Source of the DNA: Alphaproteobacteria bacterium | GTDB taxonomy: Bacteria > Pseudomonadota > Alphaproteobacteria > Sneathiellales > Sneathiellaceae | Assembly (NCBI GenBank): GCA_006226265.1 | Contig: SBHH01000073.1 | Span: forward strand, 1-5,036 | DNA length: 5,036 nucleotides | Reading direction: 5' to 3' | In this document: positions 1 to 5,036 of the stretch, in pieces | Numbering within the stretch: the first letter of the stretch is position 1 | Layout: each line of letters starts with the position of its first letter | Translations under genes and position numbers: made by a program | The notes under the pieces: model-generated | Database searches by the model: none | What the model was told of the DNA's origin: nothing | Seen by the model: the letters and a program-made list of their open reading frames with translations, nothing else

Positions 1-985
1 GCAATCCCGTCGTGTCACCATATCCGCCTGCGCCCGGGTTATCCTGGGTGTCGGCAATGACCACAGGTTTCGAAAGGCTCCGGGCAAGCTCAAGTGCCCT
101 GCTGACAGCTTCAAGGGCCGGCTCGCCAATCTCCGAGAACCGGTGTTCCGCCTGTTCAAAAACTGTGCTGAAAGCCGCAAGAGCATTCTCCGCATCACGT
201 TTGTCAGGACTATAGGCAACGGCTGCGGGACCGGCCTCTTCTATATCTGCAAGCGCAAAACCCGCCGCGAAAGAGATGTGCCCCAGTGGCTCAAGCCGGG
301 CGCGAATGTGTCTCAGTGCATCCCCCAGCATGGATCTGCAAGGCTCTTGCGCCGTGCAACCAAGATTGAGAGGGATGAGATATTCCCCTTTATACAGCTG
401 CTTCTGATAGCGATCTCCCCGCATCAGCATTTTAAGAAGGATATCGGCGGTCCTGTGCCCGGTCTCTCCCATATCCGTATGCGGATACTGTCTGTAGACA
501 TCGAGATAATCGGCGAAATCCAGCATCCGCTCGGTAATATTCGCGTGATAGTCAAGACTTACCGCAATCGGAATATTGGAACCAACCTGCATCCTGATAC
601 GCCGGAGAAGTTCCCCTTCCGCATCGTCATAATGCTCGGTGACCATTGCACCATGAAGATCCAGATAGACACCATCAATAGGCCCCGCCCCCGCGAGATG
701 ATCAAGCATCAAGGTCGCAATCCGTTCATACGCATCGCGGGTGACCGGACCGCAAGGCACCGCGAACGCCCAGCATAGCGGAACGATCTCCACCTCTTTT
801 TCCACAGAGAGTCGTTCCAACGCACCCGTCACCGGCAGATGATATCCGGTCACTGCCTCGATCATATCCGGTCCGGCGCAAAGGGCGGGCCAGTCTTTCG
901 GCATGGAAAAGGCGTCGAAATCCGCTCTTGTATCGACAAAGGTATTCGTTTCGTGCTGGAATCCGCCAACCGCAATCCGCTTCAT
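1..985 (-). CDS. M81-family (MlrC-like) metallopeptidase, 3' end cut by window edge
   Basis: The reading frame is open from the ATG at 985 to the left edge (328 codons). Family members are usually about 490-510 residues, so roughly the last third lies outside. Seen here: the N-terminal signature GGFQHETNTF (residues 7-16), DGVYLDLHGAMV (about 104-115, with D109 and H111), LDYHAN (144-149, D145 and H147), a PH-T-D motif (168-171), and ADTQDNPGAGGYGD (311-324). Together these are the hallmark order of M81 peptidases, and the His, Asp and Glu residues in them are the candidate zinc ligands. The family is named after MlrC, the zinc enzyme that cleaves linearised microcystin. Most homologues have no known substrate. 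There is no signal peptide, so the enzyme should be cytoplasmic. The start shares an ATGA with the stop of the upstream ATPase gene and has GAGGGA five bases before it, indicating translational coupling. The natural role would be hydrolysis of a peptide or amide imported by the adjacent transporter (inference). No frame disruption was seen. Confidence 0.93.
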   Translation of the reverse strand, partial: MKRIAVGGFQHETNTFVDTRADFDAFSMPKDWPALCAGPDMIEAVTGYHLPVTGALERLSVEKEVEIVPLCWAFAVPCGPVTRDAYERIATLMLDHLAGAGPIDGVYLDLHGAMVTEHYDDAEGELLRRIRMQVGSNIPIAVSLDYHANITERMLDFADYLDVYRQYPHTDMGETGHRTADILLKMLMRGDRYQKQLYKGEYLIPLNLGCTAQEPCRSMLGDALRHIRARLEPLGHISFAAGFALADIEEAGPAAVAYSPDKRDAENALAAFSTVFEQAEHRFSEIGEPALEAVSRALELARSLSKPVVIADTQDNPGAGGYGDTTGL

Positions 986-1977
986 ATCCTTCCCTCTTCA
1001 ATGGCATGACAGGCGACTTCTGACGGGCCAATGCGCCGGAGTTCGGGTCGCTCCCGTTTGCACCTTTCGTTCGCATAGGGGCATCGCGGGTGGAAAGTGC
1101 ATCCGGTCGGCGGATTGATGGGATTTGGCACTTCCCCTTCAAGCGGGACATGCGTTGTTTCTCCTGAAAGATCCGGGATCGTCGCAAGCAACAGCCGCGT
1201 ATAGGGATGCAATGGATTCTTGAAAAGTTCCGGCTGCGGCGTAATTTCGCAAATCCGGCCAAGATACATCACACCAATCCAGTCCGAGATATGATCGATA
1301 ACCGCAAGATCGTGGCTGATGAATAGGTAGGTAAGCCCAAGGTCATCCTGCAGTTCGGTCATCAGGTTGAGGATCTGCGCCTGCACCGAAACATCGAGAG
1401 CCGATGTCGGTTCATCGCATATCAGAAATTCCGGCCTGCTGGAAAGTGCCCGGGCAATCGAAATCCGCTGCCGCTGGCCGCCCGAAAATTCATGCGGATA
1501 TTTTTCTCCATCGCTTGGCGACAAGCCGACCTGGCGAAGCAGCGTGTCAACCTGTTGGCGTTCATCCGCCTTGTCCTTTGCAAGATGAAAGGCACGAATG
1601 GGTTCGGCAATAATATCGCGGACGCGCCATCTGGGATCGAGGCTGGCATAGGGCGATTGAAAGATCATCTGCACCCGTTTCGAGATAGCCGCTATTTTTG
1701 TCTTGTCCCTGATTTTGGAAAGGTTTTCTCCTTCGACGACAATATCACCGTCCGTGATCGTATAGAGGCCCGCCACGGCGCGGGCGACGGTTGATTTACC
1801 ACAACCGGATTCTCCGACAAGCGAGAAGGTTTCGCCGCGTCGAATGGAAAAATTCAACCCGTCCACGGCCTTCAACATCTGCTTCGACGTTCTCCGGATC
1901 ATGCGGCTGATTAAGGGCGCAGAGACATCGAAATACATCTTCAGGCCCTTCACATCGAGAATGATATCGTCAGGCAT
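982..1977 (-). CDS. DppF/OppF-type peptide ABC transporter ATP-binding protein
   Basis: This is a 331-residue cytoplasmic ATPase subunit of a Dpp/Opp-family importer, of usual family length. Motifs in order: Walker A GESGCGKST (55-63), Q-loop IFQSPYASLDP (105-115, Q107), signature FSGGQRQR (164-171), Walker B LICDEP (185-190, catalytic E189), D-loop SALD (192-195) and H-loop SHD (221-223, H222). The C-terminal oligopeptide-transporter domain starts near HPYT (257-260). It carries C293, C299, C306 and C323, spaced like the [4Fe-4S] ligands known in DppD/DppF proteins. All residues needed for ATP hydrolysis are present. The frame is open up to an ATG at 2106, but that would add 43 residues lying inside the upstream gene. 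The ATG at 1977 has AGGAGG eight bases before it and begins MPDDIILDVKG, a normal family N-terminus, so it was chosen. The gene overlaps the upstream ATPase gene by 8 nt and the downstream peptidase by 4 nt. The transported substrate cannot be assigned. Confidence 0.95.
   Translation of the reverse strand: MPDDIILDVKGLKMYFDVSAPLISRMIRRTSKQMLKAVDGLNFSIRRGETFSLVGESGCGKSTVARAVAGLYTITDGDIVVEGENLSKIRDKTKIAAISKRVQMIFQSPYASLDPRWRVRDIIAEPIRAFHLAKDKADERQQVDTLLRQVGLSPSDGEKYPHEFSGGQRQRISIARALSSRPEFLICDEPTSALDVSVQAQILNLMTELQDDLGLTYLFISHDLAVIDHISDWIGVMYLGRICEITPQPELFKNPLHPYTRLLLATIPDLSGETTHVPLEGEVPNPINPPTGCTFHPRCPYANERCKRERPELRRIGPSEVACHAIEEGRI
991..996 (-). promoter_or_regulatory. Ribosome binding site of the M81 peptidase gene
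   Basis: On the minus strand GAGGGA (996-991) lies five bases before the ATG at 985. It sits inside the last codons of the ATPase gene, so ribosomes finishing that gene can restart at the overlapping ATGA. Confidence 0.6.
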
Positions 1978-2950
1978 ATTCATCTCCTCCTGCATAGACC
2001 CAGCAGGCCGCCATCTGCTTTTTCTCCCCGGCGGTAAAAAGTCCGGACATTTTCTCGCGGCAAACGGCTTTTGCCTTCTCACATCGCGGATTGAACGCAC
2101 AGCCATCTGGCCTGCTATCCAGCCTCGGCATCGCGCCCGGAATATTAGGCAACAGTTCCAGATTCTGACCGATCTGCGGAATCGAATCCATCAGCCCCTT
2201 CGTGTAGGGGTGTTTGGGCGTATCGATGACACTCCGGACCTCGCCAATCTCAGCAAGCCGGCCGGAATAGATGACCGCCACCCTGTCGGCCGCCTCGGCA
2301 ATCACCCCCATGTCGTGGGTAACCAGCATCGTCGCGACGCCCTTTTCGCGGGCAAGCCGTTTCAGAAGGGCAATGATTTGCGCCTGAACGGAGACATCAA
2401 GGGCCGTTGTCGGCTCATCCGCGATGATCAGGCAGGGATCGCAGCAGAGCGCGAGCGCGATCACCACACGCTGCCGCATCCCGCCCGAAAATTCATGAGG
2501 ATAGGCATCGAACCGCCTTTCCGGCGCCGGAATTCCAACCTCGACCAGAAGGTCGATAGCGCGCCTTTTTGCATCAGCGCGCGACAGATCCATATGGGTC
2601 TGAATCGTCTGGACAAGCTGTTGTCCGATCGTATAGAGCGGATCGAGACTGGTCAGCGGATCCTGAAAAATTACGCCGATCTGCGCTCCCCTTACTTTGC
2701 GCATTTCAGCGTCCGACAAATGGGTGATATCCTGACCGTTCAGAAGAATTACTCCGCCCGTCACATGGCCCGGCGGTTCCAACAGACCGACGATCGCATT
2801 GCCTGTCAGGGATTTACCAGCCCCCGATTCACCAACGATGCCGAGAATTTCACCCGCCTCGATCGAGAGAGACAAATGCTCCACCGCACTTAAAACGCCG
2901 CGCCGTGTCGGGAATTCAATACAGAGATTTGAAATTTCCAGAATGGCCAT
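1970..2950 (-). CDS. DppD/OppD-type peptide ABC transporter ATP-binding protein
   Basis: This is the second cytoplasmic ATPase of the importer, 326 residues, expected to pair with the DppF-type subunit on the permease dimer. Visible motifs: Walker A GESGAGKS (40-47), Q-loop IFQDPLTSLDP (94-104, Q96), signature FSGGMRQR (154-161), Walker B LIIADEP (174-180, catalytic E179), D-loop TALD (182-185) and H-loop THD (211-213, H212). The C-terminal oligopeptide-transporter domain begins at HPYT (247-250). It has four cysteines, C284, C290, C297 and C316, in the pattern of the [4Fe-4S] site described in DppD-family ATPases. The FSGGMRQR form of the signature, against FSGGQRQR in the neighbour, is the usual difference between D- and F-type subunits and supports the assignment. 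The gene begins four bases after the DppC-type stop and overlaps the next ATPase by 8 nt. Nothing suggests inactivation. The substrate is unknown. Confidence 0.95.
   Translation of the reverse strand: MAILEISNLCIEFPTRRGVLSAVEHLSLSIEAGEILGIVGESGAGKSLTGNAIVGLLEPPGHVTGGVILLNGQDITHLSDAEMRKVRGAQIGVIFQDPLTSLDPLYTIGQQLVQTIQTHMDLSRADAKRRAIDLLVEVGIPAPERRFDAYPHEFSGGMRQRVVIALALCCDPCLIIADEPTTALDVSVQAQIIALLKRLAREKGVATMLVTHDMGVIAEAADRVAVIYSGRLAEIGEVRSVIDTPKHPYTKGLMDSIPQIGQNLELLPNIPGAMPRLDSRPDGCAFNPRCEKAKAVCREKMSGLFTAGEKKQMAACWVYAGGDEYA
1986..1991 (-). promoter_or_regulatory. Shine-Dalgarno AGGAGG that fixes the DppF-type start
   Basis: A perfect AGGAGG (1991-1986 on the minus strand) lies eight bases before the ATG at 1977. 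It lies only two bases before another in-frame ATG at 1983, which is too close, and downstream of the in-frame ATGs at 1995 and 2106. It therefore favours 1977. The site is within the final codons of the DppD-type gene. Confidence 0.75.
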
Positions 2951-2954
2951 CGTA

Positions 2955-2961
2955 TCACCTC
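2955..2961 (-). promoter_or_regulatory. Ribosome binding site overlapping the DppC stop codon
   Basis: GAGGTGA (2961-2955 on the minus strand) precedes the ATG at 2950. Its last three bases are the TGA stop of the permease gene. Termination and re-initiation are therefore a few bases apart, which implies translational coupling of permease and ATPase. Confidence 0.6.
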
Positions 2962-3884
2962 AGTTTTGGGTTAAACGTGTCGCGCAGCCAGTCGCCGATC
3001 AAATTGACGGAAAGGACCAATACGACCAGCGTGAGAGCGGGGAAAAACGTGATCCACCATTCACCGGAAAAGAGGAAATTGTTCCCGATCCGGATCAGCG
3101 TGCCGAGCGAAGGCGTCGTCGGCGGGACCCCGACCCCAAGGAAGGAAAGCGTCGCTTCAATAATGATGGCCACGGCAACACCGATTGTCGCGACGATCAG
3201 GGTCGGTCCGACGACGTTCGGAAAGATATGGCGAAGCAGCACCAGCGCGGTCGGCGTCTGGATCAGCTTTGCCGCTGCGATATAATCCTTGCGCCGCTCG
3301 ACCATCGCGCCGCTTCGGGTAATCCTGGCATATTGCGGCCAGCTCGCAAGGCCGATGGAAACGATCAGAACCGGAATGGCAATCACTTCATGCACTTCGC
3401 TGCTGAGCGATGTCCGGGTGATGCCGTCAATCATCAGCGCGATCAGGATGGGAGGGATTGTCAGCTGGATATCGGCAAAACGCATGATAGCCGTGTCGAC
3501 CCAGCCCCCGAAATAACCGGCGATAATCCCAAGCGGAATGCCGATGGCGACGGAAAGAAGGACGCTCAGCATCCCTACGGTGAGCGAGACCTGGGTTCCG
3601 TACATGATAGCCGCGAGAATATCCCGCCCTTGTCCGTCCGTACCAAGCAGATGCTGCGATACGCCTTCCGGTTCCCAGGCCGGCGGAAGAAAGGCATCCA
3701 TCAGGCTGAGGCTGCCCGGCTCAAACGGTGTATAGGATGTCAAAAGGGGCGCCCCAAATGCGGCGAGGACCATAAGCAGGGTGACAATTGCCGCCAGCAT
3801 TGTCACCGGCGAGTGACAGAAACTGTATGTGATATCGTGATCCCGGAAGCGATCCCACCACGTCATTGAATGTGTGCTTTTCAT
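2955..3884 (-). CDS. DppC-type peptide ABC transporter permease
   Basis: This is a 309-residue inner-membrane subunit that with the DppB-type protein forms the translocation channel. Hydrophobic segments are near residues 28-50, 98-123, 132-153, 168-184, 228-249 and 276-298, fitting six membrane helices. Family landmarks: HLLGTDGQGRDIL (78-90), the GIIAGYFGGWVD stretch (119-130), the cytoplasmic EAA-type loop at about 200-223 that docks on the ATPases, LSFLGVGVPP (246-255), and the C-terminal GDWLRDTFNPKLR (297-309) close to the family's usual GD-LRD--DP--R ending. The EAA loop is atypical: alanine replaces the usual Glu (A203) and glutamine the highly conserved Gly (Q209). The ATG at 3884 is preceded by AAGGGG five bases upstream. 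The next in-frame ATG, at 3866, lacks such a site. The gene starts nine bases after the DppB-type stop and ends four bases before the DppD-type start. Confidence 0.95.
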   Translation of the reverse strand: MKSTHSMTWWDRFRDHDITYSFCHSPVTMLAAIVTLLMVLAAFGAPLLTSYTPFEPGSLSLMDAFLPPAWEPEGVSQHLLGTDGQGRDILAAIMYGTQVSLTVGMLSVLLSVAIGIPLGIIAGYFGGWVDTAIMRFADIQLTIPPILIALMIDGITRTSLSSEVHEVIAIPVLIVSIGLASWPQYARITRSGAMVERRKDYIAAAKLIQTPTALVLLRHIFPNVVGPTLIVATIGVAVAIIIEATLSFLGVGVPPTTPSLGTLIRIGNNFLFSGEWWITFFPALTLVVLVLSVNLIGDWLRDTFNPKLR

Positions 3885-3889
3885 TTTTG

Positions 3890-3895
3890 CCCCTT
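3890..3895 (-). promoter_or_regulatory. Ribosome binding site of the DppC-type gene
   Basis: AAGGGG (3895-3890 on the minus strand) lies five bases before the ATG at 3884 and includes the last two bases of the TAA stop of the preceding permease. It selects 3884 over the in-frame ATG at 3866. Confidence 0.55.
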
Positions 3896-4871
3896 ATCCC
3901 TTGATTTCTGCGCGAAGCCGGGGATCGACCACGAAATAGAGAAGATCCACGATCAGATTAATCAGGACGAAGAAAAAGGCGACCAGTACCAGATAGGCCG
4001 ACATCACCGGCACGTCGGCAAACTGCACGGCCTGAATGAACAGGCTGCCCATTCCTGGCCACTGGAAAACGGTTTCGGTGATGATTGAAAAGGCAATCAG
4101 CGACCCCACCTGCAGCCCGGTCACGGTAATAACGGGAATGAGAGTATTCTTAAGCGCATGACCGTAATTTATGTCCCGGCTTTTAAGGCCGCGGGCGCGG
4201 GCGAATTTGATAAAATCGGTTCGCATCACCTCCAGCATTTCGGACCGTATGATACGCAGAATCAGGGTCATCTGGTAAAGCGCAAGCGTAATAGCCGGCA
4301 AGATGATTGCCTTCCATCCACTTAATGTCAGCAGCCCGGTCGACCACCCGCCAGCGAGTTTCACCACATCCCCCCGGCCGAAGGACGGAAGCCAGTTCAA
4401 TTTCACCGCAAAAATATAAATCAGAAGAATACCGATGATGAATGTCGGAAGCGAAACGCCCACAAGCGATGAGGTCAGGATGAACTTGCTGAACCAGTGA
4501 TTCCGCTTGAGGCCGGTAAAAAGCCCGCCGGAAATTCCGAGAACCACGGCAAAAACCGCCGAAACGAAAACCAGTTCAAGCGTTGCCGGCATCCGTTCGG
4601 CAATCAATTCTTCCACTGGCCTTTGCAGCCGGTACGAAATACCAAAATCACCATGCAATGCATCGCCAAGAAACCGGCCGAACTGCACGAGAAACGGATC
4701 GTTGAGACCAAGGCGTTCACGAAGCGCATTCATGTCCTTTATGGTCGTTTCCTGCCCAACCATATTGCTGACCGGATCACCCACAAAATTGAAGAGAAAG
4801 AAACTGATCAGGGCGACTACCAGCATGACGATCAAAGATTGTATCAATCTCTTTGAAATAAAGTTTATCAT
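3894..4871 (-). CDS. DppB-type peptide ABC transporter permease
   Basis: This is a 325-residue inner-membrane permease, normal length for the DppB/OppB/GsiC group. It has a short cytoplasmic N-terminus (MINFISKRLIQ), a first helix near 11-30, and the periplasmic stretch with GDPVSNM and RERLGLNDPFLVQF (51-64) typical of this subunit. Further hydrophobic segments lie near 98-120, 131-157, 188-207, 244-265 and 290-314. The cytoplasmic coupling loop is intact: DFIKFARARGLKSRDI (219-234) keeps the conserved Gly (G229), followed by HALKNTLIPVIT (238-249). ETVFQWPGMGSLF (266-278) and the closing YFVVDPRLR (312-320) are also hallmarks. The ATG at 4871 has AGGA about six bases upstream. The gene is preceded by a 75-base gap with a hairpin and followed after nine bases by the DppC-type gene. 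It acts as a heterodimer with that protein. The substrate is not deducible. Confidence 0.96.
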   Translation of the reverse strand: MINFISKRLIQSLIVMLVVALISFFLFNFVGDPVSNMVGQETTIKDMNALRERLGLNDPFLVQFGRFLGDALHGDFGISYRLQRPVEELIAERMPATLELVFVSAVFAVVLGISGGLFTGLKRNHWFSKFILTSSLVGVSLPTFIIGILLIYIFAVKLNWLPSFGRGDVVKLAGGWSTGLLTLSGWKAIILPAITLALYQMTLILRIIRSEMLEVMRTDFIKFARARGLKSRDINYGHALKNTLIPVITVTGLQVGSLIAFSIITETVFQWPGMGSLFIQAVQFADVPVMSAYLVLVAFFFVLINLIVDLLYFVVDPRLRAEIKG

Positions 4872-4891
4872 AGTTTCCTGCCCACTTGATG

Positions 4892-4936
4892 GAAACAGAC
4901 GGACGAGACCCTAGAAGGATATCGCCTGTCTGTTTC
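4892..4936 (-). promoter_or_regulatory. Imperfect 45-nt hairpin between binding-protein and permease genes
   Basis: Read on the transcribed strand, GAAACAGAC (4936-4928) pairs perfectly with GTCTGTTTC (4900-4892). After a one-base bulge on each side of GG/CC, the stem continues with CGA/TCG, a one-base mismatch and ATCCT/AGGGT (one G-U pair), closing on a three-base TCT loop. This gives about 19 pairs in total. No U-run follows, so it is not a standard intrinsic terminator. It begins 10 bases after the TAG of the binding-protein gene and ends 12 bases before the permease's ribosome site. Hairpins in this position are known in other ABC importer operons to protect the upstream mRNA and keep the binding protein more abundant than the membrane subunits. 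That role here is an inference. Partial attenuation is an alternative. Confidence 0.65.
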
Positions 4937-4946
4937 ACCCCCTCAA

Positions 4947-5036
4947 CTACTTGAATTTGGCCCAGTAGAACCGAGGCATGTTGTTCGGTTCGATCGGAAT
5001 ATCGAGCTTCTTGGACATTGCCCAGAAGATCATCTG
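4947..5036 (-). CDS. Probable extracellular solute-binding protein (family 5), C-terminal fragment
   Basis: Only the last 29 codons and the TAG stop (4949-4947) are inside the window. The start lies beyond the right edge. The fragment ends in PRFYWAKFK, an aromatic and basic tail of the kind often seen at the C-terminus of peptide-binding proteins, with DIPIEPNN just before it. The main argument is position: a gene immediately upstream of a dppB-type permease in a Dpp/Opp operon is normally the periplasmic ligand-binding protein. No domain can be confirmed from 29 residues. A different upstream gene, for example another enzyme, cannot be excluded. The 75-base gap to the permease is the only sizeable spacer in the operon. 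Confidence 0.7.
   Translation of the reverse strand, partial: QMIFWAMSKKLDIPIEPNNMPRFYWAKFK

Noticed and set aside
143..778. A 211-codon open frame on the plus strand
   Set aside because: It lies antisense to the M81 peptidase, whose conserved motifs run through this whole stretch on the minus strand. No family resemblance was seen.
726..1262. A 178-codon minus-strand frame spanning the ATPase-peptidase junction
   Set aside because: It is in a different frame from both real genes, crosses their overlap, and has no motif. Both flanking genes are strongly supported.
1978..2106. N-terminal extension of the DppF-type ATPase to the ATG at 2106
   Set aside because: The extra 43 residues would be coded entirely inside the DppD-type gene, are Arg/Lys-rich and unlike the family. 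The ATG at 1977 has a perfect ribosome site at proper spacing.
1481..2503. Near-identical 20-base stretches at 1481-1500 and 2484-2503 (one mismatch)
   Set aside because: Both encode the PHEFSGG signature region of paralogous ATPases in the same codon style. The repeat reflects gene homology, not a mobile or regulatory repeat.
1844..2893. A 349-codon open frame on the plus strand opposite the DppD-type gene
   Set aside because: It lies antisense to a well-supported ATPase gene. Its product is rich in Arg, His and Pro with no recognisable motif. Its length is explained by the codon bias of the opposite strand.
2799..3869. A 356-codon open frame on the plus strand opposite the DppC-type gene
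   Set aside because: The translation is an extremely charged, low-complexity Arg/Asp/Gln/Lys mixture, typical of the complement of a hydrophobic membrane-protein gene. It shows no domain.
4892..4936. The hairpin as a rho-independent terminator
   Set aside because: No run of U follows either arm, the stem is interrupted by bulges, and the downstream genes belong to the same transporter.
4762..4938. A small minus-strand frame starting at a GTG near 4938 and running into the permease gene
   Set aside because: The purine-rich stretch is directly against the GTG rather than spaced from it. The frame crosses the hairpin and overlaps dppB-type coding in another frame, with no recognisable features.

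Overview
The window is one continuous minus-strand gene cluster. It encodes a dipeptide/oligopeptide-type (Dpp/Opp, family 5) ABC importer followed by an M81-family (MlrC-like) metallopeptidase. No tRNA, rRNA, CRISPR array, insertion sequence or plus-strand gene could be supported. Base composition is moderately GC-rich (mid-50s percent, judged by eye). The gene order, codon choice and the pairing of an M81 peptidase with a Dpp-type transporter fit an alphaproteobacterium, perhaps Rhizobiales or a relative. That placement is an inference from general knowledge, not a sequence match.

Layout in the direction of transcription, from right to left. The last 29 codons of a probable solute-binding protein gene lie at 5036-4947. 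A 75-base gap follows, holding a 45-nt imperfect hairpin. Next come a DppB-type permease (4871-3894), a DppC-type permease (3884-2955), a DppD-type ATPase (2950-1970) and a DppF-type ATPase (1977-982). Last is an M81 peptidase starting at 985 and running off the left edge after 328 codons. Below the binding-protein gene the spacing is very tight: a 9-nt gap, a 4-nt gap, an 8-nt overlap and a 4-nt ATGA overlap. This indicates a single transcript with translational coupling. The only real intergenic space is the hairpin-bearing gap, and no promoter or terminator was recognised there. The operon promoter should lie beyond the right edge.

How the parts should work together: the binding protein captures a peptide-like ligand in the periplasm. 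The two permeases form the inner-membrane channel. The two ATPases, each with a full set of nucleotide-binding motifs and a C-terminal four-cysteine cluster, drive import. The cytoplasmic M81 enzyme is the natural candidate to hydrolyse what is imported. The substrate cannot be read from the sequence, because this transporter family also carries glutathione, metals, opines and other amides. The architecture is a known one. The points most worth a second look are the hairpin between the binding-protein and permease genes, the unknown substrate implied by transporter-peptidase coupling, and an unusual EAA loop in the DppC-type permease.
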